A stretch of 40,992 nucleotides of DNA from Candidatus Sulfotelmatobacter sp. (GCA_030038255.1 JASHPH010000419.1:1-40992); one strand, 5' to 3'. Shown: positions 1 to 9,489, counted from the stretch's first letter. Notes: generated by a model not told the origin, from the letters alone. Made by a program: numbers and translations.

Positions 1-820
1 AGTGGCGGAACTCGAGCAGCTGCGAGTTGGCGTACTGCAGGAGCTGGATGGCGGTTTCGGCGCCGGCGGGCGTGTCGTAGATGAAGGCGGCGTTCCATCC
101 GATGACGGCGAGATCGTTGGGATAGTAGGAAATGCGCGACTGCAGCACTTCCTGGCGCTCGCCTTCGGAGAGCGGAGCGGTCTCGCCGCGGACGACCTGC
201 GCGATGCGGTCGCCGCGGGCGGCGAGGAGGTCAGCGGCGGAGGGCGCGGAGTTGGTTTCGTCGGGCGTTTTTTCGTCAAGCTGGATTTCGCGAATCTGGA
301 AGACGAAGTAGTCCTCCTGCAGCCAGTTCTCCTCGTTATAGGGCTTGATGAGCGCGGGCGCGGCGCGCTCGAGCCGCTGCCGGATGACGCGGCTGGCGAG
401 CTTTTCGAAGCTGGTGTCGGAGGTCCAGCGGGCGGAGAGTTCGACGAGCTTGTCCCAATCGCCGCAGAAGGGCAGTTCGAAGACGAGGCTGACGACGCCG
501 AAGTCGAAGTACTTGATTTCGCCGGCGAGGCGCTCACCGGAGTCGAGAACCAGAGGCTCGAGGCGGTCGGCTACCGGTGGGCGCTGGTAGCGGACGTATC
601 CGGGGGCCTGGCTGCTCTTGAAGGTGGCCTGGGCATGTCGGGCCTGCAGAAGCTGGCGAATAACGTCGAGGCGGATCTCTTCGCAGATGTCGTACTGAAT
701 GAGAACGAGGACAGATCCGCGGAGCGGGCCGGTGGCGTCGGGCGCAGCGGTCTGCTGGACAGCGGAGGTCAGCTCATAGGCGACCTCGGTGCCGACAATG
801 GTTGTGACTTCGCGATCCAT
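1..820 (-). CDS. Unrecognised protein, 5' part only (cut by window start)
   Basis: An open frame runs from ATG at 820 down to the window edge without a stop (about 273 codons). I checked the translation codon by codon from 820 to about 361; it is protein-like, with no low-complexity stretch, and begins MDREVTTIVGTEVAYELTSA. It has no signal peptide or obvious membrane segment. Visible features are a stretch KYFDFGVVSLVFELPF near residue 110, a charged central part, and YYPNDLAVIGWNAAF followed by YANSQLLEFRH near the edge. The FDFGVV stretch loosely recalls the RMND1/DUF155 family, but this is weak and I do not assign a function. The opposite-strand open frame here is Gly/Glu-rich and looks like a shadow. 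A small hairpin (855-874) lies in the presumed leader. Confidence 0.7.
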   Translation of the reverse strand, partial: MDREVTTIVGTEVAYELTSAVQQTAAPDATGPLRGSVLVLIQYDICEEIRLDVIRQLLQARHAQATFKSSQAPGYVRYQRPPVADRLEPLVLDSGERLAGEIKYFDFGVVSLVFELPFCGDWDKLVELSARWTSDTSFEKLASRVIRQRLERAAPALIKPYNEENWLQEDYFVFQIREIQLDEKTPDETNSAPSAADLLAARGDRIAQVVRGETAPLSEGERQEVLQSRISYYPNDLAVIGWNAAFIYDTPAGAETAIQLLQYANSQLLEFRH

Positions 821-854
821 AGGAGCACGCCTGCCGGGTAGGATTGCCCCGGAA

Positions 855-874
855 CGGCGCAGGAAGATGCGCCG
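855..874. other. Hairpin in the leader of the 820 gene
   Basis: CGGCGCA, a six-base loop, then TGCGCCG gives a perfect 7-bp stem. It lies 35 nt upstream of the ATG at 820 and could be a 5'-leader structure of that gene, or a terminator-like hairpin without a T run. Function unknown. Confidence 0.3.
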
Positions 875-950
875 GAGAGCTAGTTAGTATTGTCCCAGAA
901 AACGGTCGGGGCGGCTATAGGCGGGGCTTGGCCTGTAAGTGATTGATAAA

Positions 951-3900
951 TCAGTCCCTTCGGGAGAATTCCCACAACAGTAGGGCACCCGCGGCCACAG
1001 CCCCCAGGCCGATTCCGGCGCGCTTCATCGAGGCCTGGACCTCGGCCTCGCGCTGGCGGACGAGCCGGGATTCGGGGTAGGGCTCGGAGGCGGGGTGGCG
1101 CGCGGGTTCCAACGCCATCTGCAGGACTTCGGCCAGATGGAGAGCGTGGCGGCCGGTCGACTGGGCGATCTGTTCGCGGCAGCTGAAGCCGTCGGCAATG
1201 ATGAGCCAGTTGGGCGGGGCCTTGCGGACGGCGGGTAGGAGTTCGAGCTCGCCGATGGCGGCGGAGATATCGTACATTTCACCGGCATGGAAGCCGAAGG
1301 AGCCAGCCATGCCGCAGCATCCGGGGGCAGGCTGCTGGAAGTCGATGCCGAGGCGGCGCAGGAGCGACTCTTCGGCGGTCATCTTCATGATGGCTTTGTG
1401 ATGGCAGTGGCCATGGAGGAGCGCCTTGCGCGGGAACTGCGGAAGCGGGGCGTTTTGCGAGTTCTGCTCGAGGAATTCGCTGAGCAGGAAGGTCTGGCGC
1501 GAGAGTTTTCGGGCGCGCTCGTCGCGGGGGAAGAAGTTCGTGAGTTCGTCGCGGAAAACGGCGACGCAGCTGGGTTCGAGTCCGATGATGGGGATGCCGG
1601 CCTGAATTTCGGGTTCGAGTTCGTCGAGGATCTGGAGAAGAAGGGTTTGGGCTCGGTCGAGCATGCCGAAATCGTAGAGTGGGCGTCCGCAGCAGAGGTT
1701 GGCGTGCGGGACCACGACGCGGAAGCCGGCGGTTTCGAGGACTTCGACGGCGGCGCGCGGCGTGGACGGGAGGAAATAGTTGTTGAATGTGTCGGGCCAG
1801 AGGAGAATGGGCGGGCCCGCGGCCTCAGGGGCTGAAGCCCTTTCGCCTCTTGAACCGCTGTACGGCACGGCTGAAGCCGTGCCTTTCCCGTTCGTGCCCC
1901 ATCCATTGGCTCGGTGACGGCGGAACCACTGTTTGAAAGGTTCCGGGGCGAAGGCGGGGATGCTGCGTTGCTTCGGAATGCCGGCCACGATCTTCGAGAG
2001 GTCGCGCAGGAACGGCAGCTGCGTGGTCAGATTCACGAGGCCGGGGACGTTCGATGCGAGGCGCGCCCAGAAATCAATGTTGCCGAAGGCGTAGGCGCTG
2101 AGCGGGCGCAGGCGGCCTTCGTAATAATGCGAGAGAAATTCTGCTTTGTATGTGGCGACGTCCACACCGACTGGACAGTCGCTCTTGCATCCTTTGCAGG
2201 CTAGGCAAAGGTCGAGCGACTGCTTGACTTCTTCGCTACGCCAGCCGTCGCGAATGATGCCGTCGCTCCGTTCGGCCTGCGTCATCTCCCATAGCAGGTG
2301 AGCGCGGCCGCGGGTGGAGTGTTCTTCTTCGTGGGTGGCGCGGAAGCTGGGGCACATCACGCCGCCTTCGTCGTGGCGGCATTTGCCGACGCCGACGCAG
2401 CGTAGCGCGGCGTGCGACAGACTACCGTGATCGGCGGGGAACTGGAAATAAGTTCGCGGCTCCCATGGAGCATAGTCGGCGCCAAGGCGAAGATTCTGGT
2501 CGAGCTTGTTGGGCGGCTTTTCAGGCAAACCAATCAGCTTGCCGGGGTTCATCTTCCAGTCGGGATCCCAGGTGGATTTGAATTTGCGGAAGGCTTCGAT
2601 TAATTCCGGGCCGAATAATTTCGGAAGCAGTTCGCCGCGGGCCTGTCCGTCGCCGTGTTCGCCGGAAATGGAGCCGCCGTAGCTGACGACCAGGTCGGCG
2701 GCCTGCTCGATAAATTTGCGAAATTTGGCGATGCCGTCTTTCGATTCGAGATCGAAGTTGATGCGGGTGTGCACGCAGCCGTGGCCGAAGTGGCCGTAGA
2801 GCGAGCCCTTGTAGCCGAAGTCGGCGAACATTGCGCGCAGGTCGCGGAGATAGCCGCCGAGTTTTTCGGGAGCGACGGCGGCGTCTTCCCATCCCTCCCA
2901 ATTCAGCGGCTCGCCGGGCACGTGCGAGGTGGCGCCCAGACTTGACTCGCGCACTTCCCACACACGTTTCGATTGCTGGCCGGAATAGAGGCGCATGTTG
3001 GGGGGATTCGTGCCGCGGCTGATCGCGTTCATCATGGTGAGGGCTTGCGCCTCGGCTTCGGCCAGAGTCTGACCGCCGAACTCGACCATGAGCCATCCTC
3101 CGCCCTCGGGCAGAAGTGCGAGGCCTTCGGAATTGATTTGCTTCACGCGCGTGTAATAGACGAGGAGGTCGTCGAAGCCCTCGAGGCCGATGGGCTTGTG
3201 CGTCATGATTTCCGGCACGTGGTCGGCGCATTGGTAAACGTCGGGATAGGCCACGACGACGAGCACGCGCGCGGGAGGACTCTCGACCAAACGGCAGGTA
3301 GCTTCCAAAATCGTGGCGCACGTTCCTTCGGATCCGACAAGAGCGCGGGCGACGTGAAAGCCGTTTTCCGGAAGCAGATAGTTGAGGTTGTAGCCGGAGA
3401 CGCGGCGCGGAATATGGGGAAATCGCTGGCGGATCAGGTCGCCGTAGTCGGAGGCGATTTGCTGGAGGGAGGCCGAGATCTGGGCGACGCGGTCCGAGCT
3501 GTAGCCCGATACGTCTGGACCGCCTGGGCGGACCCGTTCGGCTCCCCCTCGGTTCCCTCGGGGTCGCTCAGGGCAGGCTTCTGCGTCCGCCCCTACACGA
3601 GCCGTGGAAGCGCCGGCTGCCTGAATCAAGTTCTCGCCGACGTGCATGCGGACGCCGTCGTAGGTGACGACGTCGAGCGCTTCGATGTTGTCGTCGGTCT
3701 TGCCGGCCATGACCGAGTGCACGCCGCAGGAATTGTTGCCGATCATGCCGCCGATGGTGCAGCGATCGTGGGTTGCGGGATCGGGGGCAAACGTCAGGTG
3801 ATGTTTTTCGGCGGCGTTGCGGAGATGATCGAGCACGACCCCGGGCTGCACTCTTGCGATGCGGCGGACGGGATCGATCTCAAGAATCTTCGCCATGTAC

Positions 3901-4208
3901 TTCGAGAAATCGAGTACGACGGCGACGTTGCAGCACTGACCGGCGAGAGATGTTCCACCGCCGCGGCAGAGCAGTGGCGCGCCGAAGCTACGGCAAAGAG
4001 CAATGGTGGCGAGAACGTCGTCGGAGTCGCGCGGGATCACCACGCCGATCGGGACCTGCCGGTAATTGGAACCGTCGGTGGCGTAGAGGGCGCGGGCGCT
4101 CGAGTCAAAACGGACTTCGCCGCGAATCTCATTGCGCAGCGATTCGGCCAGGCCGGAGAAGTCGCTCACGCGGGCGATGGGAACGAAATCTGCCACTCTG
4201 GAGGACAT
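951..4208 (-). CDS. FAD-linked oxidase / Fe-S dehydrogenase fusion (D-lactate or glycolate dehydrogenase type)
   Basis: A 1085-aa protein that fuses a GlcD-like FAD-binding oxidase to a GlpC-like iron-sulfur part, the architecture of YdiJ and D-2-hydroxyacid dehydrogenases that feed electrons to quinone. The FAD (PCMH) domain shows RGGGTSLAGQC near residue 85. The oxidase C-terminal domain shows YGHFGHGCVH and SGEHGDGQARGELL. Two ferredoxin-type clusters follow (CVGVGKCRHDEGGVMCP; CLACKGCKSDCPVG), then two Cys-rich CCG domains (NLCCGRPLYD; HGHCHHKA with PGCCGMAGSFG). The C-terminus has a hydrophobic stretch GAVAAGALLLWEF that could anchor it. The frame opens at 4298, but a TATACT box at 4257-4252 favours ATG 4208. 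Two segments, about residues 204-228 and 773-796, are encoded by dispersed palindromic repeats (3526-3598 and 1823-1890) and are unlike the rest of the protein. The exact substrate is not shown. Confidence 0.9.
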   Translation of the reverse strand: MSSRVADFVPIARVSDFSGLAESLRNEIRGEVRFDSSARALYATDGSNYRQVPIGVVIPRDSDDVLATIALCRSFGAPLLCRGGGTSLAGQCCNVAVVLDFSKYMAKILEIDPVRRIARVQPGVVLDHLRNAAEKHHLTFAPDPATHDRCTIGGMIGNNSCGVHSVMAGKTDDNIEALDVVTYDGVRMHVGENLIQAAGASTARVGADAEACPERPRGNRGGAERVRPGGPDVSGYSSDRVAQISASLQQIASDYGDLIRQRFPHIPRRVSGYNLNYLLPENGFHVARALVGSEGTCATILEATCRLVESPPARVLVVVAYPDVYQCADHVPEIMTHKPIGLEGFDDLLVYYTRVKQINSEGLALLPEGGGWLMVEFGGQTLAEAEAQALTMMNAISRGTNPPNMRLYSGQQSKRVWEVRESSLGATSHVPGEPLNWEGWEDAAVAPEKLGGYLRDLRAMFADFGYKGSLYGHFGHGCVHTRINFDLESKDGIAKFRKFIEQAADLVVSYGGSISGEHGDGQARGELLPKLFGPELIEAFRKFKSTWDPDWKMNPGKLIGLPEKPPNKLDQNLRLGADYAPWEPRTYFQFPADHGSLSHAALRCVGVGKCRHDEGGVMCPSFRATHEEEHSTRGRAHLLWEMTQAERSDGIIRDGWRSEEVKQSLDLCLACKGCKSDCPVGVDVATYKAEFLSHYYEGRLRPLSAYAFGNIDFWARLASNVPGLVNLTTQLPFLRDLSKIVAGIPKQRSIPAFAPEPFKQWFRRHRANGWGTNGKGTASAVPYSGSRGERASAPEAAGPPILLWPDTFNNYFLPSTPRAAVEVLETAGFRVVVPHANLCCGRPLYDFGMLDRAQTLLLQILDELEPEIQAGIPIIGLEPSCVAVFRDELTNFFPRDERARKLSRQTFLLSEFLEQNSQNAPLPQFPRKALLHGHCHHKAIMKMTAEESLLRRLGIDFQQPAPGCCGMAGSFGFHAGEMYDISAAIGELELLPAVRKAPPNWLIIADGFSCREQIAQSTGRHALHLAEVLQMALEPARHPASEPYPESRLVRQREAEVQASMKRAGIGLGAVAAGALLLWEFSRRD
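1823..1890. repeat. Composite palindromic repeat inside the dehydrogenase gene
   Basis: Two stem-loops: GGGCT-GA-AGCCC (1829-1840) and GGCACGGCT-GA-AGCCGTGCC (1864-1883, perfect 9-bp arms), followed by TTTCCCGTTCG. The same two-hairpin arrangement, starting CCTCAG and ending with CCTTTC or CCTTCC, occurs between genes at 15253-15390, 18715-18780 and 36699-36764. Here it is read in frame and encodes a Gly/Ala/Ser-rich linker between the Fe-S domain and the CCG domains. Confidence 0.8.
3526..3598. repeat. Palindromic repeat with nested element inside the dehydrogenase gene
   Basis: The outer stem GGGCGGAC (3526-3533) pairs with GTCCGCCC (3585-3592) and is followed by CTACAC, the tail seen at 13057-13084. 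In place of the short AATG-type loop there are 51 bases that contain CTCAGGGCAGGCT, the nested element also found at 15088-15120 and 15297-15337. The reading frame stays open and encodes Arg/Gly/Pro-rich residues (GADAEACPERPRGNRGG) within the FAD-domain region. Confidence 0.8.
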
Positions 4209-4251
4209 GGTTTCCGCCAGCAAACTGAAGTCAGGTGAGGTCCGACGCGCG

Positions 4252-4257
4252 AGTATA
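4252..4257 (-). promoter_or_regulatory. Candidate -10 box for the dehydrogenase gene
   Basis: Read on the minus strand the hexamer is TATACT (5/6 to TATAAT), 43 nt upstream of ATG 4208. A -35 match (TCACCA at 4280-4275) is weak. Its position between the two possible starts favours the downstream ATG. Confidence 0.35.
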
Positions 4258-4397
4258 CCGCAGATCGTCGAAGCTGGTGATTGATTACGCGCATACAAAC
4301 GAAGTCGCCAACAGAGGCATCGAACATGGAAGGTGGCTCAGGCGGGGTTAGAAAAACTTGGGTAACGTATCCTAGCTCGCCCCGACCGTTGTCAGAT

Positions 4398-5594
4398 ATG
4401 ACTATGGATAACGATCGACCAAAGTCGTGGATTTCCCGGGCGTTCACCTGGCGGTCTGTTCGACGAATCTGTTTTGCGGTGTTTCTGCTGCTCCTCTTCC
4501 TTGGGACAGCCGCCCATATTCGTTGTTATTTCTTAGCAAAGAGAATCGGAGCAGTCCTCGCGGGGCTGGAACGAGTGCGCGTGGATCAGACGACCGAGGC
4601 AGAACTACTACGTGACGTGCCGTACCTGAGTCGGTGCGGTCAGGATCGCCCCGCAGGTTCGAGCACGGAGCGGCGCTATGGAGTGCTCATTTCGAATGAA
4701 AAGGATTGGCTGCTGGGCGGACCACTGCTTTCCAGACCCGGGGACTGGCTTTACGATCTTGATGATTTCCTTGGGTACCGCACTCTCATCTTTGGCGCTG
4801 AGGTGCGTCTGCTCGATGGAAAGGTGTCGCACATTGGCTACGAAGTCGATCGGCGCGCAGACATATTTCCGCGTCATTCTGGCGCTATCGTTTCGGTGGA
4901 TAGTGCTCACGGATTCTGGAGTCCATCAGGATATGTTTATGTGTCAAGCACGGACGACGAAAGTCCGCAATTTCGGGTCAGCGGAGACGAGAAACTTCTG
5001 AGCGCTACTTACACTTCCGATGCGCCCGCCGAATTAGCCTCTTTGGCATTTCGGATTGACCTTGCCTGCTTTTGGAGCCCGCGCGGCGGATGCCATTCCT
5101 CATCGCAGGTCGCGCCGCTCTGGTGGCAGCGGAAGAGTGCGATTGAGGCTGCGGCTCTCGTGCGCCTTACTGGTCCAAATCCCTGCCCGGACCGGATTCT
5201 TGCGGCGCGTGTGCGCTACTACCCGGACACGAACGTCGAACTTCTAGATGTCTTAAGATCGCGGAAGATGGTAGTTAACGACGAAGCGGCGATCACAGGG
5301 GAAGAAACACTCACTGATTTCCGGCTTCGCTCGGTCCTCCGCGGGAGGCCGACGAAGGCCCTGAATAACGTTCGATACAGCCCTTTCATTTCGTCACCAA
5401 CCGAAAGGGGCGTAGGCATTTTGAACCCGGTTCCTGCTTTTCGTAACCCAGGCGCACAGGCATTGTTCTTCAGCGGGTCGTTCTTCGAATCCTGCCGTAT
5501 CATACCCGCGACTCCGTCGGCAATATCAGCCGTGCGAGCAACTGTTCCTGTTTCAAAGTACCGTGAGGACTTGACGCCGAAGATGTTCATATGA
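4398..5594 (+). CDS. Unrecognised membrane-anchored protein
   Basis: The open frame begins at 4281, but the first 39 codons overlap the probable promoter region of the divergent dehydrogenase gene and look non-coding; ATG 4398 (or 4404, six bases on) is preferred. It gives about 398 aa. An N-terminal membrane anchor (RRICFAVFLLLLFLGTAAHI) is preceded by basic residues, so most of the chain would be outside the membrane. The C-terminal two-thirds contain conserved-looking Trp/Cys/Asp patches such as FRIDLACFWSPRGGC and a Cys pair near GPNPCPDR. The last 65 or so residues change in character and may be an eroded tail. I recognise no family. The gene is convergent with the oxidase subunit IV gene, and no Shine-Dalgarno sequence is visible. 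Confidence 0.6.
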   Translation: MTMDNDRPKSWISRAFTWRSVRRICFAVFLLLLFLGTAAHIRCYFLAKRIGAVLAGLERVRVDQTTEAELLRDVPYLSRCGQDRPAGSSTERRYGVLISNEKDWLLGGPLLSRPGDWLYDLDDFLGYRTLIFGAEVRLLDGKVSHIGYEVDRRADIFPRHSGAIVSVDSAHGFWSPSGYVYVSSTDDESPQFRVSGDEKLLSATYTSDAPAELASLAFRIDLACFWSPRGGCHSSSQVAPLWWQRKSAIEAAALVRLTGPNPCPDRILAARVRYYPDTNVELLDVLRSRKMVVNDEAAITGEETLTDFRLRSVLRGRPTKALNNVRYSPFISSPTERGVGILNPVPAFRNPGAQALFFSGSFFESCRIIPATPSAISAVRATVPVSKYREDLTPKMFI

Positions 5595-5668
5595 CCGTCG
5601 ACTCTGTCCTATGAATCGGACATCGAACGAAGGTTGTCCCCACAACGACTCATTCTCTTCGAGATCGA

Positions 5669-5971
5669 TTAGCTCCAGACCCGCGTGCCGTAGTCGGCCA
5701 TGGAGAGCGCCAGCAGGATGAACAGGAAAAAGATGGTCGAGATCACGACGAGTTTCAGCAGCTTCTCGGAGGCGCCCCTGAGGTGCATAAAGAAGAGCGC
5801 GACGAGAAGGGCCTTGACGGTGGCGATGGTGAGGGCGACGGCGGCGTTGAATGGGCCGAGGTTGACGTGAGCGGCCACGACCGTCAAGATCGTGCCGACG
5901 AGCAAGGCCAGCCACACGGCAATGTAGATGTCCAGTGACGATGAGTGTTCGGATGATGAATGATCAGACAT
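5669..5971 (-). CDS. ctaF: Cytochrome c oxidase subunit IV (caa3 type)
   Basis: A 100-aa protein with a short Ser/His-rich N-terminus and three membrane helices (about residues 14-35, 40-62 and 70-92), including the family-typical helix ATVKALLVALFFMHLRG. Small three-helix subunits of this kind (prokaryotic COX4 family) are the last subunit of caa3-type heme-copper oxidases and stabilise the core complex in the inner membrane. It is the last gene of the act/cox cluster, 34 nt downstream of subunit III in the same direction. The convergent gene upstream of its stop ends at 5594; no strong terminator hairpin is visible in the 74-nt gap. Confidence 0.9.
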   Translation of the reverse strand: MSDHSSSEHSSSLDIYIAVWLALLVGTILTVVAAHVNLGPFNAAVALTIATVKALLVALFFMHLRGASEKLLKLVVISTIFFLFILLALSMADYGTRVWS

Positions 5972-6005
5972 GATGCCTCTTGTTCCTCAACGCAACCTCC
6001 CTCGA

Positions 6006-6725
6006 CTACTTTCGCAAATCAATCAAATACAGCAACGGAAACAGATAAATCCAGACAATGTCGACGAAGTGCCAATACAGGCCGCCGATTTCCAGCGGCG
6101 TGTTGTACTCGGTCGTAAAGCGTCCTCGCCACGACGCGTACAAGAGCCAGGCGAAAATGCCGATGCCGACGATCATGTGCAGCGCGTGCAGCCCGGTCAT
6201 GATGAAGTACAAAGAAAAGTAAAGCTGGGCGTGCGCCGGATTCGCCATCTCACCGGGATGGCCGGGTAGTGGGACGTTGGCGAACTGGAAACTCGGGCCG
6301 GGCACGTGGTGCTTTTCGAATTTTTCTGCGTACTCAACCGACTTGATGCCGAGAAAGGCGAAGCCCAGTATCAGCGTCAGCACCAGGCAGCCCAGCAGCA
6401 TCCCACGTTTTCCGCGCTGCACGGCCCAAATCGCCAGCACGACGGTCAAGCTCGAGCAGATCAGCACGAACGTGTTGGTCATACCGAGTTGCCAGCTCAG
6501 CGTCTGGCTGGCGGCGGCGAATTCGCCGAAATATTTGAGGCGGTAGATCAGGTAGGCGCAGAACAATCCCCCGAAGAACATGACTTCGGTGGACAGGAAG
6601 ATCCACATGCCGAGGCTGGCGGAGTCGCGCTGCTGCTCCTCGGTGGCGAAGTGATGCAGCAGGGCCGGGTTGTGGGTTTCGCCGTGGCTCTGGCCACTGA
6701 CTGCGACTACGGAGCTATCCGGCAA
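6006..6725 (-). CDS. ctaE: Cytochrome c oxidase subunit III
   Basis: A 239-aa integral membrane protein of the COX3 family with about six to seven helices. It shows [21 protein letters not shown] early in the chain, the Glu-containing family signature, and near the C-terminus [20 protein letters not shown], which is diagnostic for the family. Its start overlaps the end of subunit I by 11 bp, so translation is probably coupled. Subunit III does not carry metal centres; it stabilises subunit I and sustains proton uptake. Confidence 0.95.
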   Translation of the reverse strand: MPDSSVVAVSGQSHGETHNPALLHHFATEEQQRDSASLGMWIFLSTEVMFFGGLFCAYLIYRLKYFGEFAAASQTLSWQLGMTNTFVLICSSLTVVLAIWAVQRGKRGMLLGCLVLTLILGFAFLGIKSVEYAEKFEKHHVPGPSFQFANVPLPGHPGEMANPAHAQLYFSLYFIMTGLHALHMIVGIGIFAWLLYASWRGRFTTEYNTPLEIGGLYWHFVDIVWIYLFPLLYLIDLRK

Positions 6726-8367
6726 CCGGCACCTCCTGCTCGTGCTCGTCGAGCTGCTCGTAGTTGTACGCTTCCCAGGTCACGATGGGCTCTTCATCAA
6801 AGTTGAAAGTCGGCGGCGGCGACGCGGTCTTCCACTCGAGGCCGGCGGCATTCCAGGGATTGTCGGGCGCGGGTTTGCCGTAACGCATCGACCACAGGAA
6901 ATAAACCATGGGCAGCAGATATCCGATGCCGAGCACCGTTGCGCCGGCGGTCGAGAAGACATTGAGAATCTGAAATTCCGCCGGATAGGCGTAGTAGCGG
7001 CGCGGCATGCCGAGATAGCCGAGAATGAACTGCGGGAAGAACGTCAGGTTGAATCCGATGAAGACGATCAGCGCTGCCAGCCGCGCCCAGCCTTCGGGAT
7101 AGAGCTTGCCAGAAATTTTCGGCCACCAGAAATGCATGCCGCCGAGATATCCCATGAGCGCACCGCCGACCATGATGTAGTGGAAGTGCGCGACCACGAA
7201 GTAGGTGTCGGTGACGTGCGGGTTGATGCCGAGGCACGCGAGGAAAAGGCCAGTCAAGCCGCCAATCGTGAACAGGCCGATGAAGCCGAAAGCGTACAAC
7301 ATCGGCGCGTCGTAGCTGATCGAGCCTTTGTAAAGCGTCGCGGTCCAGTTGAAGACTTTGATTGCGGAGGGAACGGCGACGAAATAAGTGAGGAAGGAAA
7401 AAATCAGCCCGGCGTAGAGCGAAATGCCGGCGACGAACATGTGGTGCGCCCACACCAGGAAGCCGAGCACCGCGATCGCTATCGACGACATGGCGACGAA
7501 GTGGTATCCGAAGATGCGCTTGCGGGAGAAGCAGGCGATGATCTCGGTGACCACGCCCATCGAGGGCAGAATCATGATGTAAACCGCGGGATGGGAATAG
7601 AACCAGAACAGATGCTGAAACAGCAGCGGGTCGCCGCCGAGCTTGGGATCGAAGATGCCGAGATGCAGGAATCGCTCCACTGCGACGAGCACGATCGTGA
7701 TGGCGATGACCGGAGTTCCGAGGATTTGAATGATGCTGGTAGCGTAATGCGCCCAGATGAACAGCGGCAGGCGGGACCAGGTCATTCCCGGAGCTCGCAT
7801 GCGATGGATTGTGACGATGAAATTCAGGCCAGTGAGAATGGAGGAGAATCCGGCGACGAAGGCGGCAAGGCCGGCTTCGATGATTTTTGTGTTGGTGTAG
7901 GCGGTGCTGAAGGGGACGTAGAACGTCCAGCCAGTGTCGACGCCGCCGGTCAGCATGCAGTGCAGCATCAGGATGCCGCCGATGATGTACAGATACCAGC
8001 TCAGGAGGTTGATGCGGGGGAAGGCGAGGTCTTTGGCCCCGATCATCATGGGTACGAGGAAATTGCCCAGCGTGGCGGGAATCGAAGGGATGAGGAAGAA
8101 GAAAATCATCACCATGCCGTGCTGGGTGAAGAGCTTGTTGTAGGTGTCGGCCTGGACAAGATCACCGGGTGGCGTCAGCAATTCGAGGCGGATGAGCAGC
8201 GCAAAGAATCCGCCAATGAAAAAGAAGAACGTGAGCGAGATCAGGTAAAGCAGCGCGATGCGCTTGTGGTCGGTTGTGAGCAGCCATGAGCCGACGCCGT
8301 AGTGCTTATTGAGATAATTTTCGCGCTCGATCGTTTGACCGGCGGATTGAGCCGTTGCGGTAGCCAT
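6715..8367 (-). CDS. ctaD: Cytochrome c oxidase subunit I, A2-type
   Basis: The 550-aa catalytic subunit of a heme-copper oxidase, which reduces oxygen to water and pumps protons. It has about 12 membrane helices. The low-spin heme His is in FTQHGM (His83). The CuB ligands are His259 ([10 protein letters not shown]) and His308-His309 (VWAHHMF); Tyr263 is the cross-linked Tyr position. His394 and His396 (VVAHFHYIM) are the high- and low-spin heme ligands. The helix-VI motif is Tyr257-Ser258-His-Pro-Ala-Val instead of Gly-His-Pro-Glu-Val, so the Glu that ends the D-channel is missing and a Tyr-Ser pair is present. This marks the A2 subfamily known from Rhodothermus and Thermus caa3. The gap to subunit II is only 3 nt. 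Confidence 0.97.
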   Translation of the reverse strand: MATATAQSAGQTIERENYLNKHYGVGSWLLTTDHKRIALLYLISLTFFFFIGGFFALLIRLELLTPPGDLVQADTYNKLFTQHGMVMIFFFLIPSIPATLGNFLVPMMIGAKDLAFPRINLLSWYLYIIGGILMLHCMLTGGVDTGWTFYVPFSTAYTNTKIIEAGLAAFVAGFSSILTGLNFIVTIHRMRAPGMTWSRLPLFIWAHYATSIIQILGTPVIAITIVLVAVERFLHLGIFDPKLGGDPLLFQHLFWFYSHPAVYIMILPSMGVVTEIIACFSRKRIFGYHFVAMSSIAIAVLGFLVWAHHMFVAGISLYAGLIFSFLTYFVAVPSAIKVFNWTATLYKGSISYDAPMLYAFGFIGLFTIGGLTGLFLACLGINPHVTDTYFVVAHFHYIMVGGALMGYLGGMHFWWPKISGKLYPEGWARLAALIVFIGFNLTFFPQFILGYLGMPRRYYAYPAEFQILNVFSTAGATVLGIGYLLPMVYFLWSMRYGKPAPDNPWNAAGLEWKTASPPPTFNFDEEPIVTWEAYNYEQLDEHEQEVPVAG

Positions 8368-8370
8368 AAC

Positions 8371-9396
8371 TTATTCCACCTGACTTCTCTTTGGACTGGC
8401 CTTTTGACTTGCGTTTGCGGTCTCTGCCGGGGATGTTTGCGGCGCGGCCGCGGCAGTCTTCGTTCCCGGTTGGACTTTCGCCAGCGATTTCACGTACGCG
8501 ACCAGCGCGTTGACCTGCTCTTCGCTCACCAGTCCCTGGAACGTGGGCATGATGGGCTGGAAGCCTTTCACGCGCTTGGCTCCGGGGTCGAGGATGCAGT
8601 CGCGGAAGTAATTCTCATCAGCCATAACTGTGCGCCCGTCGGTCAGCGCGACCGGCTTGCCGAAAACTCCCTGCAGGTTGGGGCCGCGTCCGGTGCCGTC
8701 GCTGCGATGGCAGGTCGCACAGCCGAGCTCGGCAAACATCTTTTCACCCGCGACGGAGAGCGGGCCGCTCGGGGTGCCACTCATCCAGGCTTCGTATTGC
8801 GCCGGCTCCATCACTACGATGGAGCCGATCATGCCCGAGTGCTGCGTGCCGCAATACTCGGCGCAGAACAGGTGATACGTGCCGGGCTTGGTGGCGCGGA
8901 ACCAGGCCATGGTGTAGCGGCCCGGGAGCACGTCCTGCTTCATGCGGAACACGGGCACGTAGAAGCTGTGGATGACGTCCTGCGAAGTCATGATCAGCTT
9001 CACGTCGCGGCCGACGGGCACGTGCAGTTCGTTAATCTCGCGCTGGCCTTCGGCGTGTTCGAGCTTCCACATCCATTGCTTGGCGACGACGTAGACCTCT
9101 GTCGCGTCGCGCGGAGGCGTGCGGCCCTTGAAGTAAACCACCGCGCCCCAAAGGAAGATGACCATGAAGACGCAAAGCGGAATGATGGACCACGTCAGTT
9201 CCAGCGGTGTGGAACCTTCGATCTGCTCGGCCCGGATGCCGCGCCGCTTGCGATAGCGCGCGGCAAAATAAGTCAGCGCGGTGAAGATGAGGGCGATCAT
9301 CATCGCCGACACGATCACCAGAAAGATGTAGAGCGCATCGACGCCACCCGCCGATGTGGAGGCCTGCTGCGGCCACAATGGAAAATTATCGAACAT
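8371..9396 (-). CDS. ctaC: Cytochrome c oxidase subunit II fused to cytochrome c
   Basis: A 341-aa protein with two N-terminal membrane helices (about residues 20-43 and 66-89) and then the periplasmic cupredoxin domain. The CuA ligands are visible: His143 (VIHSFYVP), Cys178, Glu180 and Cys182 (CAEYCGTQHSGM), His186 and Met189. A C-terminal class I cytochrome c domain has CATCH at 226-230 and a candidate axial Met in GFQPIMPTFQG. The extra heme makes this a caa3 oxidase able to take electrons directly from ActE or ActA hemes. The tail is Ala/Pro/Thr-rich. It begins 93 nt after the SCO gene. Confidence 0.97.
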   Translation of the reverse strand: MFDNFPLWPQQASTSAGGVDALYIFLVIVSAMMIALIFTALTYFAARYRKRRGIRAEQIEGSTPLELTWSIIPLCVFMVIFLWGAVVYFKGRTPPRDATEVYVVAKQWMWKLEHAEGQREINELHVPVGRDVKLIMTSQDVIHSFYVPVFRMKQDVLPGRYTMAWFRATKPGTYHLFCAEYCGTQHSGMIGSIVVMEPAQYEAWMSGTPSGPLSVAGEKMFAELGCATCHRSDGTGRGPNLQGVFGKPVALTDGRTVMADENYFRDCILDPGAKRVKGFQPIMPTFQGLVSEEQVNALVAYVKSLAKVQPGTKTAAAAPQTSPAETANASQKASPKRSQVE

Positions 9397-9489
9397 AGTT
9401 AACTAGAACCGTTTAGCTATGACTCCTTCGTTCAGCCTTGTTTGGCCAATCTAATAACTCGTCTTGGCGTGTAAGCGCTACCCGATCTT

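Noticed and set aside
2-841. 279-codon plus-strand frame at the window start
   Set aside because: Gly/Glu/Val-rich and motif-free; the opposite strand gives a protein-like sequence with a normal start at 820.
5633-5646. GTTGT-CCCC-ACAAC as terminator of the cox cluster
   Set aside because: Stem of only 5 bp and no T run on the relevant side.
6670-8289. 539-codon open frame on the plus strand, opposite ctaD
   Set aside because: Full overlap with a certain oxidase gene; composition rich in Glu/Asp/His/Arg is typical of a shadow of a GC-rich membrane-protein gene.
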